This document shows positions 51,924 to 60,570 of a stretch of DNA of 64,000 nt, piece after piece (position 1 is the stretch's first letter; each line of letters opens with the position of its first letter). The stretch comes from Stieleria sp. JC731. Lineage in GTDB: Bacteria; Planctomycetota; Planctomycetia; Pirellulales; Pirellulaceae. The position numbers were made by a program, and so were the translations under genes. The notes below the pieces were generated by a model. It had not been told where the DNA came from and made no database searches. It was given only the letters and a program-made list of their open reading frames with translations. Where the stretch lies: NCBI RefSeq assembly GCF_020966635.1, contig NZ_JAJKFQ010000001.1, positions 1 through 64,000 of the forward strand. Direction: 5' to 3'.

Positions 51924-54908
51924 ATGATGACCTGCCGTGCCGCGCTTCAGTCAGCTGCGGTTCTCTTGCTGCTAGTCGGTTCGCTTTCGACCAACGTCGC
52001 CGTTGCACAATCCTCCGCATCGAAAAGCGAGTCCGCAAAACGTCCCAACATTATCACCGTGTTTATCGACGACATGGGTTGGTCGGACTTGTCGTGCTTT
52101 GGTGGCAAACGCACGACGACCGAAAACATCGATCGCTTAGCATCTGAAGGCCTGCGATTCACAAACTTCTATGTGAACTCGCCAATCTGTTCGCCGTCAC
52201 GCGTCGCCCTTAGCACGGGGCAGTATCCGCACCGTCATCGGATCAGTTCGTACTTGGCCCACCGCCAATTGAATCAATCACGCGGAATGGTTCAGTGGTT
52301 GGATCTGGATGCACCGATGCTTGCACGGCAATTGAATGATGCAGGTTATGCGACGGGCCACTTCGGGAAGTGGCACATGGGTGGCCAACGCGATGTCGGC
52401 GAAGCACCTTTAATCACTGAGTACGGATTCGATGCCAGCTTGACCAATTTCGAAGGTCTGGGGCCTCGCGTTTTGCCATTGAAAGACGCCTACAACGGAA
52501 AGCCTGTCCGGAAACATGATCTGGGCTCCGGCAACCTTGGTCGCGGTCCCATCATGTGGAAGGATCGTTCGGTGATCACCGCTGAATTTGTTGATCACGC
52601 GTTGAAGTTCATCGATGAAGCACAGGAATCTGAAAAGCCATTCTTTGTCAACGTTTGGCCTGACGATGTGCATTCGCCTTTCTTCCCGCCGAAAGTACTG
52701 CGGGACAAAACGAACGAGAGCAAGCGAGAGCTTTACTACGCGGTGCTGGACGCAATGGATCAGCAACTGGCGGTCTTGTTCGATCGCGTGCGAAATGATC
52801 CAAAGCTCCGTGACAACACGTTGATCTTGGTGATGAGTGACAATGGCCATGAAAGTGGAGCGGGTTCTTCGGATCCACTTCGAGGTGCGAAAACTTGGCT
52901 TTACGAAGGTGGCATCAGGTCTCCATTGATCGTCTGGGGACCGGGGCTTTTGAAGGAAGGTGTTGCCGGAACGACGAATGAAACTTCGATTTTGTGCGCA
53001 TTAGATATCAATCGATCGCTGTACGAGCTAGCCGGCGCGACTCTGCCCGACGTTGAACTCGACGGTGAGAATTTGTCGACAACCTTGCTGGGGCAAAAAT
53101 CTGAAAGTCGTAAAGAGCCAATCTTCTGGCGACGTCCGCCCGATCGCGCCGGTGCCGATGGAGAAGACAATCCCGACTTGGCTGTTCGAGATGGACGCTG
53201 GAAATACTTGGTCAACTACGACGATAGTGATCCACAACTGTATGACCTCAGTTCTGACATGAGCGAGGCGAACAATGTGATCGAACAGCACGAAGAGATT
53301 GCCGAACGCCTTCATGACGAGTTGATGAAGTGGAACGACACTTTGCCCAAGGATGCCGGTGACCCGGATTGGGAAGGGCCTGAAACGTTGGGAGCCTTGC
53401 CACCTCATCAGTTTGCTAATCCGATCGGAGAGGGAGCGGACCCTTGGGTTGTTCGCGATCCGAATCATCCTCGCTACTTGTGGTGTTTCTCCGAAGGCAA
53501 TCAAGGGATCGCGATTCACACCAGTGATTCGTTGACTTCATTTGGGAAGAAGCACATTGTCTGGACCGCTCCCGAATCGGGCGACCATTCCAAAGAGATC
53601 TGGGCGCCGGAGTTGCATTATCTCGATGGCCACTGGCACGTCTATTTCGCGGCCGATGACGGAGACAACGCCAATCACAAAGCGTTTGTTCTGCGTTCCA
53701 AGACCGACGATCCTGTCGGTGAATACGAACTGTTTGGTCCGATGGCGACCGGCGATGGCGATGACCGGAATTCACCCAACATCTGGGCGATTGACATGAC
53801 GGTCTTGGAACACGCTGGCAAACGCTATGCGATCTGGTCGGGATGGGACGCACCTGGAACTGACCAACAGTACCTGTATATCTCCGCGATGAAATCGCCA
53901 ACTGAGTTAGAAGGTCCAAGGGTGCTGTTGTGTGACAACGCCGACTATGTTTGGGAACGCACCGAAGAGAACAAGGAATCGCGTGGGCTGAACGAAGGCC
54001 CTGAGGTATTTCAAGCGAACGGTCGAACCGCGATCCTTTACTCCTGTGGTGCTTCATGGTTGCCGACCTACAAGCTGGGAATGCTTGAATTGGTTGGAGA
54101 CAACCCATTGGATCCGGCATCGTGGAAGAAACGTCCCAAGCCTGTTTTCAAAAGCACGGAGGCGACCTATGGCGTCGGGCATTCGTGTTTCGTTCAATCG
54201 CTTGATGGGAAACAATGGTGGCACGTCTTTCATGCGAAGCGTGATCGAAATCCCGGATGGAGACGCGTGATCTATGTTCAACCGATGAAAGTCGGGCCGA
54301 AAGGCTTCCCGGTTCTAGGCCAACCTGTCATGCCGGGAACAATCTTGGATTTGCCGTCAGGTGATCCTCAACCACAGGCTTCCAAAAAGACCGACGACTA
54401 TACGTACTTTGGACATCACCAATTTTTTCAGGCAGACTCCGACACGATTCGATTGGGCCAGGTCCCGGAAGCTCCAATCAATGACTATCGAAGCGGTGAA
54501 AAGGTTGTTCTGAATCACCCAGTTCCAAACGACTTCGAAGCATCTGTGTCGATCGACTTTCTAGGAAATGACAAAGCTCGCGATGCGGGATTGCTTTTCC
54601 GATGTACGGCACCCTCGGTCGGCTACGACGCGCAACGAGGCTACTTTGCCGGATTGATTCCGCAAACACAGCTCGTCATCCTCGGCAAGATGGATGGATC
54701 GAGCTGGAAAGAATTGAAGCGGGCGACAACGGAGATCGATCCAGCGAACCAACAGGAGCTGACGGTTCGCATGAACGGGACGCAGATCGATGTTCTGCAT
54801 AACGGTACAGAGAAAATCTCGCATGCTGATAAGACCTACAAGACCGGTACCGTCGGTTTGCGAGTTGTGAATACCGAAGCGGTGTTTTCTGATTTCGCTG
54901 TCAAATAG
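51924..54908 (+). CDS. Secreted sulfatase-GH43 glycosidase-LamG fusion
   Basis: A 994-residue exported enzyme. Signal peptide (SAAVLLLLVGSLSTNVAVAQ), then a sulfatase domain to about 480: NIITVFIDDMGWSDLSCFGG, formylglycine motif CSPSR at Cys89, and LILVMSDNGHESGAGSSDPL. Residues about 490-815 are a GH43 five-bladed propeller: GADPWVVRDPN (base Asp506), WAIDMTV (Asp624) and NEGPEVF (acid Glu691), at the spacing usual for the family, with KEIWAPELHYLDGHWHVYF. Residues about 820-994 are a concanavalin-like LamG domain. The joined activities suggest removal of sulfate and arabinose/xylose-type residues from the same sulfated polysaccharide. An 8-base direct repeat GCTATAGT (51862, 51875) lies upstream of the start. 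Confidence 0.92.
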   Translation: MMTCRAALQSAAVLLLLVGSLSTNVAVAQSSASKSESAKRPNIITVFIDDMGWSDLSCFGGKRTTTENIDRLASEGLRFTNFYVNSPICSPSRVALSTGQYPHRHRISSYLAHRQLNQSRGMVQWLDLDAPMLARQLNDAGYATGHFGKWHMGGQRDVGEAPLITEYGFDASLTNFEGLGPRVLPLKDAYNGKPVRKHDLGSGNLGRGPIMWKDRSVITAEFVDHALKFIDEAQESEKPFFVNVWPDDVHSPFFPPKVLRDKTNESKRELYYAVLDAMDQQLAVLFDRVRNDPKLRDNTLILVMSDNGHESGAGSSDPLRGAKTWLYEGGIRSPLIVWGPGLLKEGVAGTTNETSILCALDINRSLYELAGATLPDVELDGENLSTTLLGQKSESRKEPIFWRRPPDRAGADGEDNPDLAVRDGRWKYLVNYDDSDPQLYDLSSDMSEANNVIEQHEEIAERLHDELMKWNDTLPKDAGDPDWEGPETLGALPPHQFANPIGEGADPWVVRDPNHPRYLWCFSEGNQGIAIHTSDSLTSFGKKHIVWTAPESGDHSKEIWAPELHYLDGHWHVYFAADDGDNANHKAFVLRSKTDDPVGEYELFGPMATGDGDDRNSPNIWAIDMTVLEHAGKRYAIWSGWDAPGTDQQYLYISAMKSPTELEGPRVLLCDNADYVWERTEENKESRGLNEGPEVFQANGRTAILYSCGASWLPTYKLGMLELVGDNPLDPASWKKRPKPVFKSTEATYGVGHSCFVQSLDGKQWWHVFHAKRDRNPGWRRVIYVQPMKVGPKGFPVLGQPVMPGTILDLPSGDPQPQASKKTDDYTYFGHHQFFQADSDTIRLGQVPEAPINDYRSGEKVVLNHPVPNDFEASVSIDFLGNDKARDAGLLFRCTAPSVGYDAQRGYFAGLIPQTQLVILGKMDGSSWKELKRATTEIDPANQQELTVRMNGTQIDVLHNGTEKISHADKTYKTGTVGLRVVNTEAVFSDFAVK

Positions 54909-54967
54909 TCTCGGCGTCGAAAGGTCGATGCGCAGAGTCGCCAGCGGCAGATGGCTTTGGTTTTAGG

Positions 54968-55215
54968 ATGAGCCGATTGGGCGTTAGCACCGGTTGTCCG
55001 TGCGAGAACCGCCGCTAGCGCGGTACGGCTCATGGGGGCTAATCCTACGGGATTTCCGGATTAGCCGATGGGCGTTAGCCCCGGTTGCTCATGCAGAAAC
55101 CGCCGCTAACGCGCTGCGGCTCATAGGGGCCAATTCACTTTATTTTTTGGATTAGCCGATGGGCGTTAGCCCCGGTTGTCCGTACAGAAACCGCCGCTAA
55201 CGCGGTGCGGCTGAT
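54968..55215. repeat. Three copies of an intergenic palindromic repeat
   Basis: Copies at 54968-55033, 55060-55124 and 55151-55215, each about 65 bases on a 91-base spacing. Each reads ...AGCCGATGGGCGTTAGCCCC...GCCGCTAACGCG...CGGCT, so GCGTTAGC pairs with GCTAACGC and the outer AGCCG with CGGCT to form a long stable hairpin. Copies differ at few positions, some of which keep pairing. They fill most of the gap between the sulfatase-GH43 gene and the hydrolase gene. Confidence 0.9.
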
Positions 55216-55317
55216 GGGGCTGGTACGCATACGAATGGGGGTTCTTCGGAACAAGGTTTGCACATCGTAAAAGCCATAAAGATGTGCAAGCGACCCTTCG
55301 AATGAACACCATTCAAA

Positions 55318-56409
55318 ATGACGACCGATCCAAAAGAGACTTGGCCTTCTATCTTTCCTAAGTTCAAGCCGCGTCCGCCCTGGCTGGGTGGCTTTCTTCA
55401 GACAGGCCGGAGTCGGCTGTTCCGTATTCAAGAACATGATCTTGGTAAGTTTCGGTCCAAGTCACTGCGTTTGCCAACGAACGATGACAGTGGCGATGTG
55501 TTAACGGCCGACTTGCTTTCTCCGCCTGAAGGGCCCAGTCATCCTTGGCCTCTAATCGTCCTGCTTCATGGCTTGGGGGGAACTTCGCAAAGCTCGTACA
55601 TCCGATCGTGTGCGAAGACCTTGTTGTCAGAAGGCCACCGCGTTTTGCGTTTGAACTTTCGTGGTGCAGGGAATTCGGCGGAACGTTGCGAGTCGATTCA
55701 TCACCCTGGCCGCAGCGAGGACGTCAGCGCGGTTTTTGATGCTGTTCAGAATGACCCAAAATACGCTGACGAACTGAACAATGGAGTGCTTCTGGTGGGC
55801 TTTTCGCTTGGCGGAAGTGTGTTGCTACGTTTCCTCGCGCAGCAGCCTCAGAATGTTCCGATCTCAGCCGCTGTCACCGTCTCGGCTCCACTGAATCTGC
55901 AAGCGACATCAAAAGAGTTGCTGCGTGTCAGTCGCCGTCCGATCCAACGGTACCTGCTGTCAAAGATGAAAAGTGAAGTGCTACGTGAGAACTCCTGTCT
56001 GACGCAGCAAGAACGTGAAGCGGTACGGGCGGTTGGGTCTGTTTGGGACTTTGACAAAGAGTTCACATCGAAACACTGTGGCTTCGATTCTGTCGAGCAA
56101 TATTACTCGGAGAATTCCGCCGCCCCTGTGCTTTCGGAGATCGATGTAAAAACCTATCTGATCTATGCCAAATCAGACCCGGTTGTCCCCAGCGACAGCT
56201 ACGAAAACTTTGATTGGAATAACTACCCCAATTTGAATCCAGTGATCGTTGATGATGGTGGGCACGTTGGCTTTCACGGCAAAGGCGATTCGGCACGCTG
56301 GCACGAACGTTGTATCGGCATCGTAGCACGCCAATCAGAAAAGTCACCGCTGCCTTTAGCGAACGAAAACGGTGACCGCTTGCGGGAGGATTTGCAAGTC
56401 AATCATTGA
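55318..56409 (+). CDS. YheT-like alpha/beta hydrolase
   Basis: A 363-residue alpha/beta hydrolase of the YheT (UPF0017) type. WPLIVLLHGLGGTSQSSYI holds the oxyanion part, GFSLGGSVLLRFLA the nucleophile elbow (Ser in GFSLGG), IYAKSDPVVPSD the acid and DGGHVGF the catalytic His. No signal peptide. YheT-like proteins act on small esters or lipids; the exact substrate here is unknown. Its 3' end overlaps the opposing lipid kinase gene by 54 bases. Confidence 0.9.
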   Translation: MTTDPKETWPSIFPKFKPRPPWLGGFLQTGRSRLFRIQEHDLGKFRSKSLRLPTNDDSGDVLTADLLSPPEGPSHPWPLIVLLHGLGGTSQSSYIRSCAKTLLSEGHRVLRLNFRGAGNSAERCESIHHPGRSEDVSAVFDAVQNDPKYADELNNGVLLVGFSLGGSVLLRFLAQQPQNVPISAAVTVSAPLNLQATSKELLRVSRRPIQRYLLSKMKSEVLRENSCLTQQEREAVRAVGSVWDFDKEFTSKHCGFDSVEQYYSENSAAPVLSEIDVKTYLIYAKSDPVVPSDSYENFDWNNYPNLNPVIVDDGGHVGFHGKGDSARWHERCIGIVARQSEKSPLPLANENGDRLREDLQVNH

Positions 56410-57255
56410 TGCGTCGATTCGGTTGCCATCACCGCGAACAGGGATCGGCGTCTGCGACATCACTTTGACAGACTGCCTCGCCTGGAAGTACTCCACATAC
56501 TTTGACCGATGAAGCCGCTGAGAGACCAAATTCACTGTTAAACGGCTATAGTCCGCTGGCGTGATGGCTTTGACGACACAGACATCGACAGATTGATCAT
56601 CAATCGCAATGTGCTTTCCCCAAGTTAGATCACCAATACCGAAAGCACCGATGTTAGCAACGATGACCAACGAGGCATCTCGCTGCATCTTGTTGCCGTC
56701 AATTTCGATGTCAAAGCTCCATTGCTGGCGTTTGACAATTTCGCGGATCCCGTGCCACAGATAGACCGCCTTTCCAAACCTCGCCTTCTGTGCCGGAGTC
56801 GCCAGTTCGGCGAGTCGTGAATAGGTGCCCATACTGACGTGGGAAAAGAACGTTCTGTCGATGCATTTCATCCCATCGATTTGCCGCACCGTTGAAGCCC
56901 CAGCGATAATTTCGATGGAGTCTTCAACATCGATTGGCAGTTCAAGTTCTCGGGCGATCAGGTTCGCCGTTCCTAAAGGGACCACGCCTAAACGTACATC
57001 GGTGCCAATCAACTGCTGCGCGATTCGTGAGACCGTCCCGTCACCACCTGCGGCGATAACCGTGTCGGTGCCTTGGGCAATCGCTTGTGTCAATCGCGGC
57101 TCAATGCGATCGGCTTCACTTCGATCCCACGAGAAAATTTCCAAGGCTACTTCGTCGTATGCAAACCGCTGTGTGGCTCGTTCAATGATTTGGCTTGCCT
57201 CCGCTCGGCCAGCTTGACGATTGATCATCAAAAGGATGGATCGTTGATGGCTCAT
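56356..57255 (-). CDS. Diacylglycerol/sphingosine-kinase-family lipid kinase (second of a pair)
   Basis: A 299-residue kinase of the DagK/YegS family, which phosphorylates diacylglycerol or similar lipids. SILLMINRQAGRAEASQI and VIAAGGDGTVSRIAQQLIG carry the nucleotide-binding GGDGT motif, and PLGTANLIARELEL the following GTAN block. The ATG at 57255 overlaps the stop of the upstream kinase (ATGA), so the two are translationally coupled. The 3' end overlaps the YheT-like gene on the other strand. About half the residues match its neighbour by eye, so the pair arose by duplication. Confidence 0.9.
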   Translation of the reverse strand: MSHQRSILLMINRQAGRAEASQIIERATQRFAYDEVALEIFSWDRSEADRIEPRLTQAIAQGTDTVIAAGGDGTVSRIAQQLIGTDVRLGVVPLGTANLIARELELPIDVEDSIEIIAGASTVRQIDGMKCIDRTFFSHVSMGTYSRLAELATPAQKARFGKAVYLWHGIREIVKRQQWSFDIEIDGNKMQRDASLVIVANIGAFGIGDLTWGKHIAIDDQSVDVCVVKAITPADYSRLTVNLVSQRLHRSKYVEYFQARQSVKVMSQTPIPVRGDGNRIDASMIDLQILPQAVTVFVR

Positions 57256-58232
57256 TTGATTCCGGTTGCGGGCACGATGACTGATAATGTTGAGCAAGAA
57301 ACTTGAAGGTCGATCATCTCTGTAGGAAGGATTTCACCATCAGCCCGAACAGGGAGTGTCCTATTTGCACTGACTTTCACTGAGCTCGAAGCGGTCAAAT
57401 ATTCGATCTGGTCGCTTTGCCGTGTTCGACCGGTCAATGCATGGAATACGAGGGAAGCGTGTTCTCGCAAACTTTTGGCCGAAATGACACAGATGTCGAT
57501 CACGCCATCGTTCGGCAGGATGTGTTGTCCCCAGACCATACCTGCGATGCCAACCGGGCTTATGTTGGCAACCATGACTAATGATGCACGCCGTTGATAG
57601 TGGATCCCATCAGCAACGATGTCAAAACGCCAACGGGGACCTGATGCGATTTCACGAAAGGCTCGGACGACGTAAGCAAGCTTGCCAATCCGCCGTTTCA
57701 ATTTGGAATCTTCATTCACGGCGATCTTCGAATACGTGCCCATTGACACGTGCGAAAACGCAAGCTGAGACTGAAGACTCATCGCATCGATGTGAACTTG
57801 GCTATGTTGCCCGAAGATCAAATCGACCGCCGCGTCACATTGTTCTGGAATGCCGAGTGCTTTCGCAATCAGGTTTGCAGTGCCGGCTGGCACGATTCCG
57901 AAGTCGATATCGTGGCCCGCACAATGGATGGTCGCACAAGCACTGGCCGCATTTGAAATCGTACCGTCTCCGCCAACAGCAATGATCGTTTTCGCACCTT
58001 GATCAACGGCATTTTGGATCCGTTCTTCAGCATCGTTGTCAATCTGCTGAATTGATAATTCGATGCCTCGCTCGGAAGCGGCTTGACGGAGCTTGGATTC
58101 GATCTCAGCTCCAGAGCCACATCCCGAACGTGGATTGATCACTGCGAAAATCGGCGAACGTGTTTCGCCGATGGACAACGATTGGGAACTGCCGGATAAG
58201 ACAGAATTCGTCAACTTATTGACAGCGGCCAT
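57252..58232 (-). CDS. Diacylglycerol/sphingosine-kinase-family lipid kinase (first of a pair)
   Basis: A 326-residue kinase of the same DagK/YegS family. SPIFAVINPRSGCGSGAEIE and IIAVGGDGTISNAASAC hold the phosphate-binding loop and GGDGT motif, with PAGTANLIAKALGIP next. FSHVSMGTYSKIA is shared nearly word for word with the downstream copy. First gene of a two-gene operon with its duplicate. Role in membrane-lipid turnover is by family; whether the copies differ in substrate is unknown. Confidence 0.9.
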   Translation of the reverse strand: MAAVNKLTNSVLSGSSQSLSIGETRSPIFAVINPRSGCGSGAEIESKLRQAASERGIELSIQQIDNDAEERIQNAVDQGAKTIIAVGGDGTISNAASACATIHCAGHDIDFGIVPAGTANLIAKALGIPEQCDAAVDLIFGQHSQVHIDAMSLQSQLAFSHVSMGTYSKIAVNEDSKLKRRIGKLAYVVRAFREIASGPRWRFDIVADGIHYQRRASLVMVANISPVGIAGMVWGQHILPNDGVIDICVISAKSLREHASLVFHALTGRTRQSDQIEYLTASSSVKVSANRTLPVRADGEILPTEMIDLQVSCSTLSVIVPATGIK

Positions 58233-58305
58233 CGGGTTGACAGTGGTCGTGGGACGTTGATGAGTGACGCCAATGCGCGTGATGCATGAAGAATAGGAAG
58301 CAATC

Positions 58306-58836
58306 CTATTCGATCGGCGAGATAGACTTGACGAGATCCTTATTCGGCTTGCGGCGTTCCATCACAAACATCATCGTTTTACTGCCCTTGGGCGATTCGA
58401 ATTTGGTTGGTGCTTCGCCACCTGGCAATGCGTAACAAAGCGTCAATTTGTTATCAGAAGTGAACTTCAAGATTCCGGCCGCAACGGGCGGTGTATTGGT
58501 CGGTTCCTTCAACGAATTGTTCTCGATCGCTTCGATATCAGGTGAAAGAGCTGTCATCGTGATTCGGACGGGCGTTGCGCTTTCATCGATTCGGAACATC
58601 GCCTGATAGGTCTGTTTCTGATCGGTATCGAAAGTAGTGATTTGATTTGTTTTGATCATGACGAATGAACCGTCAACAGCTGACTCGTCCAAGATTCTGC
58701 CTTGGTTCCAGCCTTCGAGGATCTCCCAACGGCCTTGTAGTTTCTCGATTGTTGTGTCGTTCGGGGCGTTAACAGGCTCATCGGCAACGGCGGGAAGGGC
58801 AGCAAGAGCGGCGACGAATAGTGATGCGAATCGCAT
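58306..58836 (-). CDS. TIGR03067 planctomycete domain protein
   Basis: A 176-residue exported protein with signal peptide (RFASLFVAALAALPAVADE) and one TIGR03067 domain: LQGRWEILEGWNQGR then FVMIKTNQITTFD and PVAAGILKFTSDNKLTLCYAL. The domain is a small beta-rich module multiplied in planctomycetes, with unknown role. The ATG at 58836 has GGAG upstream and starts the signal peptide; a longer frame to 58899 has no signal logic. Confidence 0.85.
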   Translation of the reverse strand: MRFASLFVAALAALPAVADEPVNAPNDTTIEKLQGRWEILEGWNQGRILDESAVDGSFVMIKTNQITTFDTDQKQTYQAMFRIDESATPVRITMTALSPDIEAIENNSLKEPTNTPPVAAGILKFTSDNKLTLCYALPGGEAPTKFESPKGSKTMMFVMERRKPNKDLVKSISPIE

Positions 58837-59283
58837 TAGAGTTCTCCAGGTGTTGTTGGTTTGGACAGGGACCAAACGGCAACCGCCATACCAAAGCAAT
58901 CGTAGAAGCGAAAAACCGAACGAATCTCTTCCGTGCTGAAATCTGCTGGCATAGCGCAGCCTGAATGTTTCAATGCTCAGAAAGAAACAGTTGGATAGCT
59001 ATGTTGCTGGGGGCGTCTGTCGAGTTATCGAACGAGTGACCCAATCGCCAGAGCGATGTAGTCGATGGACGCTATTCGGTCAGTCTGGACTGGTATCGAA
59101 CGTCTTTGGTCAATCCATAGGGATGTTTTGTCAACGTCATGTGAGTTCGGCTTGACGATGCCGCTATTGAGTTCCCAGCAGACCGTGTGATTGGCACGCA
59201 ACGAGCACTCATTGGGCAGTCATCACTTTTCTCTGCTTCTCAAAATTGAAACTCTGTCGAAGCAAATGACGGAGGGGACAGCC
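58837..59283. other. Intergenic region between divergent genes
   Basis: No gene is supported. It must contain divergent promoters for the TIGR03067 gene and the plus-strand protein at 59284. The base composition is even, with no strong hairpin or repeat by eye. Confidence 0.45.
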
Positions 59284-59658
59284 ATGTACCTAAGCATCAT
59301 GCAGCTAAGCACATTGCCCGATACGGATCGGTTTCCTGAACATTATCTTCCGGACCATTGTTTTCGGAGTTCGCCTATCGATCGACAGCGAACAGACCAG
59401 CAGGCGGATTCGGTCAACCGTTCCGATGCGCAAGATCAGACGGCGTCGCTTCTTTTTCGAACGTCGCAGTTGCTCTCGGGCGATCTGGCTGATGAGCAAG
59501 ACAGTCGTCCACTCACGATCGACATCCACCGAATCGATTCGAGTGATATCCCAGGCAAAGATTCAAGCTTGAGCAGTTTTGAGCCGCTTTCCGAGGCGGA
59601 CTTTCCACAAGCGGAAGAGCTGCCGTGGGCAGAGTGGAATGAGTTGCAAAAATCTTGA
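59284..59658 (+). CDS. Acidic protein of unknown function
   Basis: A 124-residue protein, strongly acidic and Ser-rich (LLSGDLADEQDSRPLTIDI), without signal peptide or clear domain. GGAGGGG lies about 7 bases before the ATG at 59284, the best ribosome-binding site in this part of the window, which supports this start over one 93 bases upstream. The next gene, a BON-domain protein, starts 105 bases further on the same strand; they may be one operon. Confidence 0.65.
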   Translation: MYLSIMQLSTLPDTDRFPEHYLPDHCFRSSPIDRQRTDQQADSVNRSDAQDQTASLLFRTSQLLSGDLADEQDSRPLTIDIHRIDSSDIPGKDSSLSSFEPLSEADFPQAEELPWAEWNELQKS

Positions 59659-59763
59659 CTGCCGGAAGAACTGACATCCGGCGACTTCTCTGATCTTTTC
59701 TCGCCTTCGAAGTGACTTCGTTGGCTCCTTTTCAAAATCACTTTTCACTGGAAGGACATCGTC

Positions 59764-60402
59764 ATGCGTCTTACCAAAATCACTACTCAATTAACTTGCC
59801 TGTTCATGTTGGCTTCGTCGGTTTGGGCTGATGACCCGACCGAGACACGTAAGCCGGATCTTGCTGTTGAGCATCAGGTTCAGCGTGAATTACGCTCCAA
59901 TTTCCAGCTGTTGTCACCCGATTTACACGCCCGTGTGATCGCGGGGCGAGTCGAGCTTCGCGGACGCGTTCCCAGCTACATCGATCGGATGAGGGTCGAA
60001 GACGTCGTTGAAGAACTGGCCGGCGTGCGTGCGGTGCAAAACCGAATTCGCGTCAATCGCGAAGGTCAATACATTCACCAACAGGGCATTCACCAGCGGG
60101 TGGAATCGTTGGTCGGCTTCCGTGGTGAATCGCACAATCGTGACGGACAAGTGAGTGCGCTAAAGCCGACGACCAAAACGGTGCGCGGGACGATTGAGCT
60201 GATCGCTGACAAGCACATTCTGATTCGGGACTTCCGCCGCGGGATGATCGAAGCGGAACTGCCAAAGACTGCGGAAGTCACCCTCGATGGAAAATCGGTG
60301 GATGATCAGGCTCTGCGTCAAGGATTCTTAGTCCTGGTCGAAGCGAAGGTAGATGAGGGCGATTTGGTTGCAGAAACCGTCGACGCCCACTCTCCCAAGT
60401 AG
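59764..60402 (+). CDS. Exported BON-domain protein
   Basis: A 212-residue protein with signal peptide (LTCLFMLASSVWADD) and one BON domain (about 30-85: VQRELRSNFQLLSPDLHARV then RVELRGRVPSYIDRMRVEDV and RAVQNRIRV). A linker and a second, barrel-like segment (TVRGTIELIADKHILIRDF) follow. BON domains bind membranes or lipids in periplasmic proteins such as OsmY. GGAAGGA precedes the ATG by about nine bases. Confidence 0.85.
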   Translation: MRLTKITTQLTCLFMLASSVWADDPTETRKPDLAVEHQVQRELRSNFQLLSPDLHARVIAGRVELRGRVPSYIDRMRVEDVVEELAGVRAVQNRIRVNREGQYIHQQGIHQRVESLVGFRGESHNRDGQVSALKPTTKTVRGTIELIADKHILIRDFRRGMIEAELPKTAEVTLDGKSVDDQALRQGFLVLVEAKVDEGDLVAETVDAHSPK

Positions 60403-60570
60403 GTATCGACTCGCTCGATTTCGAATACGCCATGCGAGGACGCTAGCTCTCGCGTGAGCGTTAAAAAACTCGGCATTTCCGAATTGGCATGGTATATGCC
60501 TTAGATGCCCGGACATCAAAGCACCGGACGCACACCAAGATTTCGCAACCACCCACTAGAGCCCTGTGAC

